Below, piece after piece: positions 41,976 through 52,543 of a stretch of 64,000 bases of DNA; the stretch's first letter is position 1, and each line of letters opens with the position of its first letter. The stretch spans positions 1,736,001 to 1,800,000 of the forward strand of contig NZ_CP009110.1 in assembly GCF_000739085.1 (NCBI RefSeq). The letters run 5' to 3'. This DNA is from Amycolatopsis methanolica 239. Lineage in GTDB: Bacteria > Actinomycetota > Actinomycetes > Mycobacteriales > Pseudonocardiaceae. The notes beneath the pieces were generated by a model. That model saw nothing but the letters and a program-made list of their open reading frames with translations, was not told the origin of the DNA and ran no database searches. The position numbers and the translations under genes were made by a program.

Positions 41976-42890
41976 CCGTGCTCGAAGCGGCCGCCCCGGA
42001 CCTGGCGGCGGCCGGGCTGACCGGTCGCGGCGGCGCGGGGTTCCCGGCGGCGCGCAAGCTGTCCGGGATGAAACCCGACGGGGTGGTGATCGCGAACGGC
42101 GCCGAGGGCGAACCGGCCAGCCGCAAGGACCACACCCTGCTCAGCGTGGTGCCGCACCTCGTCCTGGACGGGTTGCAGCTGGTCGCGGAGGCGGTCGGCG
42201 CGCGTGCGGTGTGCTGCTACGTCTCGCCCCGCAGCGCGATGGCGGTGCGGACCGCGCTGGCCGAGCGGCAGGAGTGGGACGCGCGGCCGGTCCGGGTCGT
42301 CGTCGCGCCGGAGACCTTCCTCGCCGGTCAGGAGTCCGCGGTGATCGCCGCGGTCGAGGGCCGCCGCGCGGTGCCCGCCGACCGGCTGCGCCCGGCTGTC
42401 CGCAGTGGATACCTGGTGCAGAACGTGGAGACGCTGGCCCACGTGGCGCAGATCCTGCGGTACGGCTCGGAGTGGTTCCGGTCGCGCGGCACGGCCGACG
42501 AGCCGGGCACGTTCCTCGTGACCGTCGGGGGCGCGGTGCGTTCGCCGGGCGTGTACGAGGTGCCGTTCGGCACGCCGCTGCCGGTGCTGCTGGACAAGGC
42601 CGGGGGAGCGGGTCCACTGCGGGTGGTGCTGGTGGGCGGCTACCACGGGGCGTGGATGGCGCCCGACGTCCCGCTGTCCAGGGCCGCGGCCGGCTCGCTG
42701 GGCGCCGGGGTGGTGGTCGCGCTCGGCGCCGCGGACTGCGGATTGCAGACGGCGGCGGGGATCGGGGACTACTTGGAGGGGCGGGGCGCGTGCCACCACC
42801 CGGACGGGACGGCGCGCTTCGTGCGCAGCACGCTGCGGATGTTCGCCGACGAGATCGCGCGCCACGCGCGCGGAAAATGTGTCGCGAGGA
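41972..42890 (+). pseudogene. NuoF-like SLBB-domain NADH oxidoreductase, 3' end frameshifted
   Basis: The first ~300 codons are intact: LTGRGGAGFPAARKLSGMKP, ANGAEGEPASRKDHTLLSVV, RSGYLVQNVETLAHVAQILR, FLVTVGGAVRSPGVYEVPFG. This is the FMN/NADH-binding fold of the NuoF-related small oxidoreductases that feed electrons to membrane reductases. Near 42880 the frame runs on out of register into the ferredoxin sequence, so the proper stop is lost. The start overlaps the preceding gene (ATGA). Confidence 0.75.
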
Positions 42891-42891
42891 G

Positions 42892-43227
42892 ATGGTCGTG
42901 CGCCTGCACATCGACTGGACCGCGTGCGACGGCCGGGGCCTGTGCACCGAGCTGTTGCCCGAACTGCTGGACCGGGACCCGTGGGGCTACCCGGTGCCGC
43001 CCGGCCGGGAGCCCGAGGTGCCACCCGGACTGGTCCCGCACGCCGGACGAGCGACCCGGCTTTGTGCGGGAGCCGCTCCAGATCGGTCAGCAATGGTTCG
43101 GCGCCAACGACGGGCCCTGGCTCGCCGGACGCAGGAGTGTGCGACCGGATCTGGTCTTCGAGATCGTCGTGCAGGCCGCGAACCTTCTCGATCAACAGTT
43201 CGTGTGCCGAACCGTCGATGGCTGTAA
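42892..43227 (+). pseudogene. short ferredoxin, disrupted C terminus
   Basis: MVVRLHIDWTACDGRGLCTE then LLPELLDRDPWGYPVP is the start of a single-cluster ferredoxin with C-x5-C as in 3Fe-4S types. The expected C-terminal Cys-Pro segment is distorted (RATRLCAGAAPDRSAM). The frame then crosses into sequence that belongs to the reverse-strand PIN-like remnant. It is therefore truncated by the junction, and is the last part of the redox cluster. Confidence 0.65.
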
Positions 43228-43571
43228 CTTTTGCCCACTGCGACAGCGCAGCTTCCGCGCGCGCCGTTGCTTCGCCAGGGCATTGAGCGCCTGGTTGGCC
43301 GCGATGTCCCGGCTCGCGAGGACGTTGAGGCGGTTGCGCCAGAACTCGTGGAGTACCTGATGGGGCGCCCACAACCGGTCGCCGAGCTTGTCCAGGAGTC
43401 CCAGCAGATCATCGCGGGTCGACTAAGTGTACCGGTAGAGGTTCAACAAGACGTTGGCGTCAACAACGACCAGAGCGGTTTGCAAGGCGCGGTCGATCTC
43501 TGCTCGGTCGGCAATCGATAGCCGGGAAAGGCGTCGTAAATGCCGCCGTTTGCCACGGTGTGAACGCTCAT
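43040..43571 (-). pseudogene. PIN-like domain (DUF4935) protein, broken
   Basis: The start ATG has AGGAGA eight bases upstream and reads GGIYDAFPGYR. The rest needs a frameshift: LSIADRAEIDRALQTALVVV, DANVLLNLYRYT, then a TAG, then STRDDLLGLLDKLGDRLWAP and HQVLHEFWRNRLNVLASRD. A further shift leads to AEAALSQWAKVTAIDGSAHE and LLIEKVRGLHDDLEDQI. DAN is the first acidic PIN motif. Such PIN-like proteins are presumed RNases and are often found in defence or toxin loci. Three lesions plus truncation make it inactive. Confidence 0.75.
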
Positions 43572-43608
43572 GCGAGATTCTCCTGCCCCAGCCTTCAGGG
43601 AGCCACGG

Positions 43609-43690
43609 TTAGGCGCCCTCCGCCACGCGGGCCAGCATCGCGCGGAACGAGCGCTGCTCGGCGGCGCTCAGCGGGCCGAGCAGTTCGAGT
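43609..43690 (-). pseudogene. MarR-family C-terminal remnant
   Basis: Reads ELLGPLSAAEQRSFRAMLAR then VAEGA-stop, the typical last helices of a MarR regulator. Nothing upstream in frame belongs to it: another unrelated fragment (FTMFFPEGTPEAVVAEQASV on the forward strand, to 43791) abuts it. This is a graveyard of gene ends. Confidence 0.55.
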
Positions 43691-43794
43691 TCACGATGTT
43701 CTTCCCGGAGGGCACGCCGGAGGCCGTCGTCGCGGAGCAGGCTTCGGTCGTGCGTGGTGAGCTGGAGTCCGTCCGGACGCTGTGCGAATGACGG

Positions 43795-45339
43795 TCAGGG
43801 CCGGTGGAAGTGCACCACGTGCACGGCCTCGTCCGGCACGGCGTGCTCCGCCAGCGCCGACCGCACCGGCCCGGCGACCTCGGGCGGTGCGCACAGCAGC
43901 CACTCGTCCACCTTCGACGGGTGCAGGCGCGCCTCCAACAGCCCGCGGATGCGGCCCGGGTCCAGCCCGCCCGGCAGGTACCGCTCGTACGAGATCGCCA
44001 GCGCCTGGCCGATGCTGTCGAACGGCCGCGTCCCGCGCGCGTACCGCAGGCTCGGGTCGCGCTCGTCGGTCCGGTAGTGCGTCACCCGCAGCCGTCCTTC
44101 GAAGCGGCGCGCGTACTCCGACAGCTCGTCGGCGAACAGCGTGTCGTTCCCGGACCGGTTCACGTACAGCAGCGTCACCCTGCTGCGGGGCGACTTCTCC
44201 AGCAGGTGCACCACGACCGGCAGCACCGGCGCGATCCCCGACCCCGCCGCGACGGCCACCACGTGCCGCGGTTCCGAGCGCAGCGTGAACGTCCCGGACG
44301 GCGGCCGCGCCAGCACCCGGTCGCCGAGCCGCAACCCCATGGCGTACCCGGAGAACCGGCCACCCGGCACCCGCTTGACGGCCACCCGCAGCTCCGGCTC
44401 GTCCGGGCACGCGCAGATCGCGTAGCTGCGCTCCACCGGCTCGCCATCGATCTCGGCCCGCAGCACGAGGTGCTGTCCCGGCGCGAACCGGAACACCTCG
44501 CGCAGCCCGTCCGACACGGCGAGGGTGACCGCGACGGCCTCGCCGGTCAGCGCGCGCACGCCGGTGACGGTCAGCGGGTGGAACTCCGACGGCGCCTCGG
44601 CGGCTGGCGCCGGGGGCTCCGGAGACCGCGGCAGTGGGATCGCGGTGTAGCGGTAGAACGGACGGCCGGGCCGCTCGGCGTGCATCCGGTGGTATCCGGT
44701 CGGCCGCTGCCGCGGGCGCCAGTCGTGGCACCACGACACCAGCGCGAGCGCGAGCCGCTGCGGCACCAGGTAGACGACCGCCAGTTCCCACCCGTGCCCG
44801 GTGCCTACAACGGCCGCGAGCACGCACGGCAGGAACACGAGCATCCCGAGCATCTCGGCGCTCTCCGCGGTCGGCCGCCCCGGCGTGGACAGGTAGCGCC
44901 ACGCGTACCAGAGGTCGACAGAGGCCCAGCGCAGCGGCAGCGTCCACGCCGGGCCGCGCGTGTTCCACGGCGTGAGGTGCTCCGGCGACCCGGACCGGTG
45001 CTGGGTGAGGTGCACGTACCTGGCCGCGGGGAACCCGCCGAACGGGGACACGAACGGCACCGTCACGCGGCCGAGCGCCCCGTTCACCCACGTGAGGCTG
45101 CCCGCGGCGTGGTGCGCGGCCTCGTGCAGCACGGTGAAGAGGGCGACCACGGCGAGCGTGTGCAGCGGCACGGTCACCCACGCCGGTGAGTGCCAGACCA
45201 GGGCGAGCAGGGTCGCCCAGCTCCACAGACCCAGCCCGCAGGCGACGAGCGCGACGGTCGGCACCACCACCATCGGCAGGCGTGTCGGGGGTTCCGCCAC
45301 GACCTGCGGAACGCCCTGGACCTGGGCATCGGCTGTCAC
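43795..45339 (-). CDS. fatty-acid desaturase-like domain fused to ferredoxin-NADP reductase-like domain
   Basis: A 514-residue fusion. Residues ~20-230 form a membrane di-iron desaturase/hydroxylase-like domain with HEAAHH (72-77), HLTQHR and a shortened third box near WCHDW, plus 3-4 hydrophobic segments. Residues ~260-514 form an FNR-type reductase: [20 protein letters not shown] (FAD), [20 protein letters not shown] (NADP), and the end [20 protein letters not shown]. No 2Fe-2S domain is present. Usually the two activities are separate proteins (DesA3 with Rv3230c in mycobacteria). GTG start with AGGAG upstream. The substrate is unknown. Confidence 0.82.
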   Translation of the reverse strand: MTADAQVQGVPQVVAEPPTRLPMVVVPTVALVACGLGLWSWATLLALVWHSPAWVTVPLHTLAVVALFTVLHEAAHHAAGSLTWVNGALGRVTVPFVSPFGGFPAARYVHLTQHRSGSPEHLTPWNTRGPAWTLPLRWASVDLWYAWRYLSTPGRPTAESAEMLGMLVFLPCVLAAVVGTGHGWELAVVYLVPQRLALALVSWCHDWRPRQRPTGYHRMHAERPGRPFYRYTAIPLPRSPEPPAPAAEAPSEFHPLTVTGVRALTGEAVAVTLAVSDGLREVFRFAPGQHLVLRAEIDGEPVERSYAICACPDEPELRVAVKRVPGGRFSGYAMGLRLGDRVLARPPSGTFTLRSEPRHVVAVAAGSGIAPVLPVVVHLLEKSPRSRVTLLYVNRSGNDTLFADELSEYARRFEGRLRVTHYRTDERDPSLRYARGTRPFDSIGQALAISYERYLPGGLDPGRIRGLLEARLHPSKVDEWLLCAPPEVAGPVRSALAEHAVPDEAVHVVHFHRP

Positions 45340-45558
45340 GGACCGGGCTCCTGGGGACGGCGGGACGGCAGGACCAAGACGGTAGACAAGGCGTCCGCAA
45401 ATGTAAACGGAGAGCATGCGCCCGTACCTCACCGCCTGGCAGGCAGGGCCGGGCCGGTGCTGTCGGGTCGCTGGCCTAGACTCGGCCTTTGGGCACAGCC
45501 GTGCCCGCTTGTCGGCTACCACCCGAAAACCAGGTTTTCACGGCTCGAGGAGAACACG

Positions 45559-46950
45559 TTGAAGAGCACCGTCGAGCAGCTCAGCCCGACGCGAGTCAAG
45601 ATCAATGTCGAGGTGCCGTTCGACGAACTCAAACCGAACTTCGACCGCGCCTACTCCAAGATCGCCCAGCAGGTCCGCATCCCGGGCTTCCGCCCCGGCA
45701 AGGTGCCCGCTCGCGTACTGGAGAGCCGGATCGGCCGCGCGCCGGTGCTCGATGAGGTCGTCAACGAGGCCATCCCGGCGAAGTACCTGGAGGCGGTGCG
45801 GGCCGGCGAGGTGCGCACCCTCGGCCAGCCGGACTTCGAGGTCACCAAGCTCGAGGACCGTGAGGTGCTGGAGTTCACCGCCGAGGTGGACATCCGCCCG
45901 GAGATCACCCTCCCCGACTTCAGCGGCCTGTCGGTCAGCGTCGACGACGTCGAGGTCACCGACGAGGAGGTCGACGCCGAGCTGGACAACCTCCGGGCCC
46001 GCTTCGGCACCCTGAAGGGCGTCGAGCGCCCGGCCCAGGACGGCGACTTCGTGTCGATCGACCTGTCGGCCACGGTCGACGGCCAGGAGGTCGAGGAGGC
46101 GGCCACCAGCGGCCTGTCCTACGAGATCGGCTCCGGCCAGCTGGTCGACGGCATCGACGAGGCCATCATCGGCGCGAACGAGGGCGAGACCAAGACCTTC
46201 ACCACCAAGCTGGTGGCGGGTGCGTACGCCGGCCGCGACGCCGAGGTGTCGGTGACCGTGCGGAGCGTCAAGGAGCGCGAGCTCCCCGAGGCCGACGACG
46301 AGTTCGCCCAGCTGGCGAGCGAGTTCGACACCATCGACGAGCTGAAGGCCGACCTGCGCGAGCGCCTGGCCAAGATGAAGAAGGTCCAGCAGGGCGTGCA
46401 GGCGCGCGACAAGATCCTGGACGAGCTGCTGGAGTCCGTCGACGTCCCGCTGCCGGAGAAGGTCGTCGAGGCCGAGGTCGAGAACCGCAAGCACGACGCG
46501 ATCCACGACCTGGACCACAGCGAGGAGAACCTCGCCAAGGTGCTGGAGACCCAGGGCAAGACCCTGGAGGAGTTCCACGCCGAGCTGCAGACCGAGGCCG
46601 AGAAGGCGGTGCGCACCCAGCTGCTGCTGGACAGCGTCGCCGACGCGGAGGAGGTCCAGGTGGGTGACGCCGAGCTGACCGAGCGGATCATCTACCAGGC
46701 CCAGCGCTTCGGCATCAGCCCGGACGAGTACGTGCAGCGGGCCCAGCAGTCGGGCCAGCTGTCCGCGATCTTCGCCGACGTGCGCCGCGGCAAGGCGCTG
46801 GCGTCGATCGTGCGCAAGGCGACGGTCACCGACGCCTCCGGCGCCGAGATCGACCTGAGCGACCTCTTCGGCGGCGACGAGGACGAGGCCCCCGCGGCCG
46901 CCACTGAGACCGAGGTCACCGAGGAACCCGCGGCTGCTTCCGAGAAATAA
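45559..46950 (+). CDS. tig: trigger factor
   Basis: A 463-residue ribosome-bound chaperone and peptidyl-prolyl isomerase. The N-terminal ribosome-binding domain has the signature [15 protein letters not shown] (about 42-56). The FKBP-like domain (about 155-240) has [31 protein letters not shown]. The helical arms follow, then an acidic tail ([16 protein letters not shown]). The start is TTG with GAGGAG upstream. It heads the tig-clpP1-clpP2-clpX locus. Confidence 0.96.
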   Translation: MKSTVEQLSPTRVKINVEVPFDELKPNFDRAYSKIAQQVRIPGFRPGKVPARVLESRIGRAPVLDEVVNEAIPAKYLEAVRAGEVRTLGQPDFEVTKLEDREVLEFTAEVDIRPEITLPDFSGLSVSVDDVEVTDEEVDAELDNLRARFGTLKGVERPAQDGDFVSIDLSATVDGQEVEEAATSGLSYEIGSGQLVDGIDEAIIGANEGETKTFTTKLVAGAYAGRDAEVSVTVRSVKERELPEADDEFAQLASEFDTIDELKADLRERLAKMKKVQQGVQARDKILDELLESVDVPLPEKVVEAEVENRKHDAIHDLDHSEENLAKVLETQGKTLEEFHAELQTEAEKAVRTQLLLDSVADAEEVQVGDAELTERIIYQAQRFGISPDEYVQRAQQSGQLSAIFADVRRGKALASIVRKATVTDASGAEIDLSDLFGGDEDEAPAAATETEVTEEPAAASEK

Positions 46951-46959
46951 AGCTGTCAG

Positions 46960-47001
46960 CGAACTTGGGCGGTACCGGGCATGCCGGGCCGCCCGAGTTC
47001 G
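46960..47001 (+). terminator. hairpin between tig and clpP1
   Basis: A 13-bp stem (CGAACTTGGGCGG with CCGCCCGAGTTCG, one G-T pair) encloses a loop that can pair further (CCGGGC/GCCGGG). It lies 9 bp after the tig stop and probably ends or attenuates tig transcription. Confidence 0.7.
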
Positions 47002-47072
47002 TTAGGGTCGGTTACAAGATCTCAGCATCTTCGACAGTGCACAGTGGATCTCCCTCCGGGAGGGCCACAGCG

Positions 47073-47705
47073 GTGAAAAGGCAGGCAGACGTGACGCAGC
47101 ACAAGGCAGAGGCTCGCAGCTCGACCGCGGGCCTCAATCTGACCGACTCGGTGTACGAGCGGCTGCTCCAGGAGCGCATCGTCGTCCTCGGCTCCGAGGT
47201 CAACGACGAGGTGGCGAACCGGATCACCGCGCAGCTCCTGCTGCTGTCCGCGGAGGACTCCGAGTCGGACATCCGCTTCTACATCAACTCGCCGGGCGGC
47301 TCGGTGACCGCCGGGTTCGCCATCTACGACACGATGCAGCTCATCGAGCCGGACGTGGCGACCTACGCGATGGGCCTGGCCGCCTCGATGGGACAGTTCC
47401 TGCTGTCCTCGGGCGCCCCCGGGAAGCGCTACTCGCTCCCGCACGCGCGCATCCTGATGCACCAGCCGTCGGCCGGTGTCGGTGGCACCGCGTCCGACAT
47501 CGCGATCCAGGCCGAGGTCTTCGGCAAGTGGAAGCAGGAGCTGGCCCGGATCACCGCCGAGCAGACCGGTCAGTCGGTCGAGCAGATCATCCGGGACGGC
47601 GACCGGGACCGCTGGTTCACCGCCGAAGAGGCGCGGGAGTACGGCTTCGTCGACCACGTCCTCTCCAGGGAGAACCAGCTCCCGTCCAGCAACGGCAGCC
47701 GCTGA
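47073..47705 (+). CDS. clpP1: ATP-dependent Clp protease proteolytic subunit 1
   Basis: A 210-residue ClpP serine protease subunit. It has [16 protein letters not shown] (oxyanion loop), the nucleophile Ser in [14 protein letters not shown], and the catalytic His in [12 protein letters not shown], with Asp later. It starts at GTG with GGGAGGG eight bases upstream; a second GTG at 47091 ([10 protein letters not shown]) matches the start used in relatives. CCCTCC/GGAGGG around the ribosome-binding site can pair. It forms a mixed tetradecamer with ClpP2. Confidence 0.95.
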   Translation: MKRQADVTQHKAEARSSTAGLNLTDSVYERLLQERIVVLGSEVNDEVANRITAQLLLLSAEDSESDIRFYINSPGGSVTAGFAIYDTMQLIEPDVATYAMGLAASMGQFLLSSGAPGKRYSLPHARILMHQPSAGVGGTASDIAIQAEVFGKWKQELARITAEQTGQSVEQIIRDGDRDRWFTAEEAREYGFVDHVLSRENQLPSSNGSR

Positions 47706-47731
47706 CCGGGCCTGACGAGGAGAAAGCTCTC

Positions 47732-48361
47732 ATGAACAACTTCCAGCTTCCGCAGTCCCGGTACATCCTGCCCGACTTCATCGAGCGGGGCACTTACGGC
47801 GAGCGGGTGATGAACCCGTACAGCAAGCTGTACCAGGAGCGGGTCATCTTCCTGGGTGTGCAGGTGGACGACGCGTCGGCCAACGACGTGATGGCCCAGC
47901 TGCTGCACCTCGAGCACGAGGACCCGGACCGCGACATCACGATCTACATCAACTCGCCGGGTGGCTCGTTCACCTCGCTGATGGCGATCTACGACACCAT
48001 GCAGTTCGTGCGCCCGGACATCCAGACCGTCGCGCTGGGCCAGGCCGCCTCCGCGGCCGCGGTCCTGCTGGCGGCGGGCACCAAGGGCAAGCGCCTCGCG
48101 CTGCCCAACGCCCGCGTGCTGATCCACCAGCCGGCCACCGAGGGCACCTACGGGCAGGTCTCGGACCTGGAGATCCAGGCCAACGAGATCCAGCGGGTGC
48201 GCCGCCTGATGGAGACCACGCTGGCCAAGCACACGAGCAAGAGCGCCGAAGAGGTGCGGGCGGACATCGAGCGCGACAAGATCCTGACCGCCGAGCAGGC
48301 CAAGGAGTACGGCATCGTCGACGAGGTGCTGCCGTACCGCAAGGCGTCGCAGATCGGCTGA
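47732..48361 (+). CDS. clpP2: ATP-dependent Clp protease proteolytic subunit 2
   Basis: A 209-residue ClpP subunit: YLPDF-like N-terminal loop ([20 protein letters not shown]), [16 protein letters not shown], catalytic Ser in [20 protein letters not shown], His in [19 protein letters not shown] lies 9 bp before the ATG. It is 27 bp after clpP1 in one operon and is the partner ring for ClpX/ClpC docking in actinobacteria. Confidence 0.96.
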   Translation: MNNFQLPQSRYILPDFIERGTYGERVMNPYSKLYQERVIFLGVQVDDASANDVMAQLLHLEHEDPDRDITIYINSPGGSFTSLMAIYDTMQFVRPDIQTVALGQAASAAAVLLAAGTKGKRLALPNARVLIHQPATEGTYGQVSDLEIQANEIQRVRRLMETTLAKHTSKSAEEVRADIERDKILTAEQAKEYGIVDEVLPYRKASQIG

Positions 48362-48587
48362 GGCCCGGCCCCGGGACTCTGACCCGGCCGGTGCGTGTCC
48401 TACCCGGCGCGCCCCGGCCCCCGGTTTAGGGTCTCGGGGCGCCCGGCGCCCGTTGGTCCTCCCGCGCGGCGCTCCGGGCGGGTACCGTCTAGGAGCAGCG
48501 GCCATTTTTCCCGCTGGCTCGGCGGCGAGGGCAGGAACACGATCAGGTGCGCCGGCAGGCGCACCGGAGGGGAACAGGTCAACGGTC

Positions 48588-49883
48588 ATGGCACGGATCG
48601 GCGACGGCGGGGACCTGCTGAAGTGTTCTTTCTGCGGGAAGAGCCAGAAACAGGTGAAGAAGCTCATCGCCGGACCTGGCGTCTACATCTGCGATGAGTG
48701 CATCGACCTGTGCAACGAGATCATCGAGGAGGAGCTGGCCGAGGCCGGCGACGTCAAGCTCGACGAGCTGCCCAAGCCGCTCGACATCCACGAGTTCCTC
48801 GACCAGTACATCATCGGCCAGAGCGACGCGAAGCGGACGCTCGCCGTGGCGGTGTACAACCACTACAAGCGCATCCAGTCCGAGGACAAGACCAGTCCGA
48901 AGGACGCCAAGGACGAGCCGGTCGAGCTGGCGAAGTCGAACATCCTGCTGCTCGGGCCCACCGGTTGCGGCAAGACCTACCTCGCGCAGACGCTGGCCAA
49001 GATGCTGAACGTGCCGTTCGCGATCGCGGACGCCACGGCGCTCACCGAGGCCGGGTACGTCGGCGAGGACGTCGAGAACATCCTGCTGAAGCTGATCCAG
49101 GCCGCGGACTACGACGTCAAGCGCGCCGAGACGGGCATCATCTACATCGACGAGGTCGACAAGATCGCCCGAAAGTCGGAGAACCCGTCGATCACGCGGG
49201 ACGTGTCCGGTGAGGGTGTGCAGCAGGCGCTGTTGAAGATCCTGGAAGGCACGACGGCGTCGGTGCCCCCGCAGGGCGGGCGTAAGCACCCGCACCAGGA
49301 GTTCATCCAGATCGACACCACGAACGTGTTGTTCATCGTGGCGGGCGCGTTCGCGGGCCTGGAGAAGATCATCAACGAGCGGGTCGGCAAGCGCGGCCTC
49401 GGTTTCGGCGCCGAGATCCGCACGAAGGCCGAGATCGAGGAGAGCGACGTCTTCTCCGACACGATGCCCGAGGACCTGATCAAGTTCGGGCTGATCCCGG
49501 AGTTCATCGGCCGTCTCCCGGTCGTGGCGAACGTGACGCACCTGGACAAGCACTCGCTGGTCCGGATCCTCACGGAGCCGCGCAACGCCCTGGTGAAGCA
49601 GTACAAGAAGCTCTTCGAGATGGACAACGTCGAGCTGGAGTTCACCAAGACGGCGCTTGAAGCCATCGCCGACCAGGCGGTCCTGCGCGGCACCGGCGCC
49701 CGCGGCCTGCGCGCGATCATGGAGGAGGTGCTGCAGCCGGTGATGTACGACATCCCGAGCCGCACCGACGTCGCCAAGGTCGTCATCACTGAGCAGACGG
49801 TCCGCGAGAACGTCAACCCCACGATCGTGTCGCGTCAGCCGTCCCGGCGGCGCAGCAGCGAACGTGGCGAGAAAACGGCCTGA
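48588..49883 (+). CDS. clpX: Clp protease ATP-binding subunit ClpX
   Basis: A 431-residue AAA+ unfoldase. The zinc-binding domain has Cys13, 16, 35 and 38. Walker A GPTGCGKT is at 123-130, Walker B at IIYIDEVDK, with GYVG pore-loop sequence, the [10 protein letters not shown] region, GFG(A) loop for ClpP docking, [11 protein letters not shown] (sensor) and GARGLR (sensor 2). The ATG lies after GGAGGGG. It delivers substrates to ClpP1P2 encoded just upstream. Confidence 0.97.
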   Translation: MARIGDGGDLLKCSFCGKSQKQVKKLIAGPGVYICDECIDLCNEIIEEELAEAGDVKLDELPKPLDIHEFLDQYIIGQSDAKRTLAVAVYNHYKRIQSEDKTSPKDAKDEPVELAKSNILLLGPTGCGKTYLAQTLAKMLNVPFAIADATALTEAGYVGEDVENILLKLIQAADYDVKRAETGIIYIDEVDKIARKSENPSITRDVSGEGVQQALLKILEGTTASVPPQGGRKHPHQEFIQIDTTNVLFIVAGAFAGLEKIINERVGKRGLGFGAEIRTKAEIEESDVFSDTMPEDLIKFGLIPEFIGRLPVVANVTHLDKHSLVRILTEPRNALVKQYKKLFEMDNVELEFTKTALEAIADQAVLRGTGARGLRAIMEEVLQPVMYDIPSRTDVAKVVITEQTVRENVNPTIVSRQPSRRRSSERGEKTA

Positions 49884-49925
49884 TCTGCGTGAAGGCGGCT
49901 CCTCCACGCTCGCTAAGCTAGCCGG

Positions 49926-50330
49926 ATGAGCGTGGAGGGGGCTGGTCCCCGTTCAGGTGCCGGCGAGCGCACCGCTCCGGCCGAGGGGGCCGGGGACACC
50001 GTCGTTCCGGAGGGGCGGGACGACGTGCGTGGCATCAGCGACCTGACCTTCCGGGTGGTCGCGCCGTACCTGGGCAGCCCGATCCTGCACAAGGTCATGC
50101 TGGTGCTGCTCGGGCTGATGACGGTGGCGTGCGTGGTGGCCGCCCCCGTGCGGCTGTCGGCGCTGCCCCTGATCCCGCTCCCGGTGCTCGGCGTCGGGTT
50201 CTACGCGCTCCGCCGGGTACGCGCCGCAGACGGCGACTACCGCCCCCTGTTGCGCTGGTCAAGCCTCCTCTTCGCGGCGACGCTCATTGGCCTGTGGCTG
50301 CTGTCCGTGGTGGGCCGCTGGGTCAGCTGA
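49926..50330 (+). CDS. small integral membrane protein
   Basis: A 134-residue protein with a disordered N terminus (~1-40) and three hydrophobic helices: VMLVLLGLMTVACVVA, LPLIPLPVLGVGFYAL, SLLFAATLIGLWLLSV. No family is recognised; clpX-adjacent membrane proteins of this size are seen in relatives. It is followed by the inverted copy of the dispersed repeat. Confidence 0.7.
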   Translation: MSVEGAGPRSGAGERTAPAEGAGDTVVPEGRDDVRGISDLTFRVVAPYLGSPILHKVMLVLLGLMTVACVVAAPVRLSALPLIPLPVLGVGFYALRRVRAADGDYRPLLRWSSLLFAATLIGLWLLSVVGRWVS

Positions 50331-50358
50331 CCCAGCAACGACCCGCACCCCGCAAACG

Positions 50359-50616
50359 CAAGCCGGCAACGCAACGACACCGACTACCCCAACCAGACCT
50401 CCCCCCGATCGACAGCCGATCTTTGGTCGCCGATCAGGCGTGTCAAGGCACTCTTTCCCGCCTTGACACGCCTGCTCGGCGGCTGAAACACAATCAGGCA
50501 TCGGGGGCGGGAGAGGTCGTAAGGTGACCTTTCCCGCGGCGTGAGGCGCTTTTCCGCCCGCAGGGCGGGCCCTTCGCCGTGTCAGGCGACGGGATGACCA
50601 CCCAGCTACCTTGGGT
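50359..50616 (-). repeat. dispersed intergenic repeat, copy B
   Basis: The reverse complement of this segment aligns with copy A from AGCTGGGTGGTCATCCCGTC through TTGCGTTGCCGGCTTGCG with only scattered differences, apart from the 100-bp segment that copy A has extra. The central palindrome here is 50426-50483 with loop ACTCTTTCCC. Frames through it are probably spurious. It occupies the whole 300-bp gap between the membrane-protein and esterase genes. Confidence 0.85.
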
Positions 50617-50634
50617 TTGTTCAAAGACCCGGCG

Positions 50635-51567
50635 CTACGCGCTTGGGTGGTGCCGGCCTAGGAAGCTCACCATGCTCGGCACCACCGTGCGGTTGAACGA
50701 GTCGCCGTGCTTGCCTCGTGCGGTGTAGCCGATTTCGGGGCGTACCGCCGCGATGAAGCGCCGGGCGCCGTGGATGAACGCGTCTTCCGTGCCGCACCAC
50801 AGTGCGGTCGGGATGCCGGCCGTCGCCTCGAGGTGGCGTAGCGGGTCCATCGACGCCCAGTCGGCTTCGTCGTGGAAGGCGTGTCGCTTCGCCATCTCCG
50901 TCCACGACAGGATGAGCGCCGGCGCCAGCAGGGCCAGCGCACCCACCGGCTGGCGGCGCTCGGCCCGGCGGCGGGCGTACAGCAGGGCCCCGAAACCGCC
51001 CATCGACATGCCGGTGCAGGCGAACGGCATCCCGTCCACGCCGCCGAGGCCGCGTTCCCGCAGCCACTGCGGCACCTCCTCCAGCAGCATGCCCATTGGA
51101 TCGTCGCCGGGAACGTTTTCGTGCCAGTAGTTGTCGCCGCCGTCGACCGCGACGAAACCGTACGGCTGGACCCGCTTGCGGGCGACCTGGCTGGCCAGCT
51201 CGGCGAGCGTCCCGGTCGGCGCCGCCGTTCGCGCCCGCCCGTGCAGGCCGTGCAGCAGCAGCGACACCGGCAGGTTCCGGGACGGCGACTTCGACGGCAG
51301 CAGGATGACCAGGTCGACCATCCGGTTCCGGTACCGCGACCACACCCGCTCGACCTTCGCGACCCCGATCTGCGACGCGGGCGACGACGACGCCACACCC
51401 AACGCCCGCTGCAGCGCCTCGCTCACCGGCAGCACCCCGGTCGCCGTCCCGGCGGCGACCGCGGCGATACCCAGGCCCGAAGCGCCGGCGATCAGCACCG
51501 AGCGGCGGCTGGGCCGCCTGCGCGGTTCAGTCGCTTCGTCCTCGTCCACCTGGCCTCCCGGCGCCAT
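50635..51567 (-). CDS. Tat-exported esterase (putative esterase D-like alpha/beta hydrolase)
   Basis: A 310-residue hydrolase with a twin-arginine signal (RRPSRRSVLIAGASGLGIAA). The alpha/beta fold has LPVSLLLHGLHGRARTA, a nucleophile elbow GMSMGGFGAL, WCGTEDAFIHG (Asp) and KHGDSFN (His near the end). It resembles mycolyl-transferase/esterase-D-family proteins (PF00756). The substrate is unknown. It starts at ATG 74 bp from the divergent LLM gene. Confidence 0.85.
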   Translation of the reverse strand: MAPGGQVDEDEATEPRRRPSRRSVLIAGASGLGIAAVAAGTATGVLPVSEALQRALGVASSSPASQIGVAKVERVWSRYRNRMVDLVILLPSKSPSRNLPVSLLLHGLHGRARTAAPTGTLAELASQVARKRVQPYGFVAVDGGDNYWHENVPGDDPMGMLLEEVPQWLRERGLGGVDGMPFACTGMSMGGFGALLYARRRAERRQPVGALALLAPALILSWTEMAKRHAFHDEADWASMDPLRHLEATAGIPTALWCGTEDAFIHGARRFIAAVRPEIGYTARGKHGDSFNRTVVPSMVSFLGRHHPSA

Positions 51568-51640
51568 TGAACATCAGTCCCGTAACCCATGTCGCGGGAA
51601 GTTCCGCAACCGATACACCGACAGGACTAATCTCGTGCCC

Positions 51641-52543
51641 ATGCGGTTCGCGATCTCGATTCCCCAGTTCGTGGCCGACGGCACGTTCGACCCCGCCGCC
51701 TTCGGCGCGTACGTGCGGCGCGCCGAGGAGCTCGGGTTCGAAAGCGGCTGGACCCAGGAGCAGGTCCTCGGAACGGCCCCGCACCTCTCGGCGAACGAGA
51801 CCATGGCGTACGCGTTCGCCTGCACCGAGCGTCTGCGCCTCGGCTGCGCCGTGTACGTCACCCCGCTGCACATCCCGGCGCACCTGGCCAAGAGCCTCGC
51901 CACGCTCGACCAGCTCAGCCGTGGCCGCCTGGAGGTCGGCGTCGGCAGCGGTGGCCGCAACCGGCCGTTCGCCGCGTTCGGTCTCGACGGCGAGGCGCAC
52001 GTCGCCCGGTTCACCGAGGGGATCCGCCTGGTCAAGGCCCTGTGGACCGAGGACGTGATCGACTTCGACGGCCGATTCTGGCAGCTCGAGGGCGCCTCGA
52101 TGCAGCCGAAGCCGTTCCAGAAGCCCGGCCCGCCGCTGTGGTTCGGCGGCAGCCACCCGAACGCCCTCAAGCGGGCCGTGAAGCACGGCGACGGGTTCTT
52201 CGGCGCCGGTTCCTCGACCACCGCGGCCTTCGCCGAGCAGGTCAAGACGCTGCGCGAGGTGCTGGCCGAAGCCGGGCGTGAGGACTTCCGGATCGCCAAG
52301 CGCGTGTACATCGTCGTGGACGACGACGGGGACGCGGCCCGCCGCCGCGCCGCCGACGGTCTCGCCGAGATCTACGGCAAACGCGGCCTCGAAGCGGTCG
52401 CGGTGGCAGGCACGCCCGACGAGTGCGTGGCCGGGGTGCAGGAGGTCGCCGCCGCGGGCGCCGAGCTGATCCTGTTCACCCCGTTCGCCGACCAGGCCGA
52501 GCAGATGGAACGCCTGGCCGCCGAGGTCATACCCCGGATCTGA
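51641..52543 (+). CDS. LLM-class flavin/F420-dependent oxidoreductase
   Basis: A 300-residue LLM enzyme: [80 protein letters not shown]. This is the typical (beta/alpha)8 barrel with F420/FMN phosphate loop. The 3' end overlaps fdhD on the other strand by 17 bp. The substrate is unknown. Confidence 0.87.
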   Translation: MRFAISIPQFVADGTFDPAAFGAYVRRAEELGFESGWTQEQVLGTAPHLSANETMAYAFACTERLRLGCAVYVTPLHIPAHLAKSLATLDQLSRGRLEVGVGSGGRNRPFAAFGLDGEAHVARFTEGIRLVKALWTEDVIDFDGRFWQLEGASMQPKPFQKPGPPLWFGGSHPNALKRAVKHGDGFFGAGSSTTAAFAEQVKTLREVLAEAGREDFRIAKRVYIVVDDDGDAARRRAADGLAEIYGKRGLEAVAVAGTPDECVAGVQEVAAAGAELILFTPFADQAEQMERLAAEVIPRI

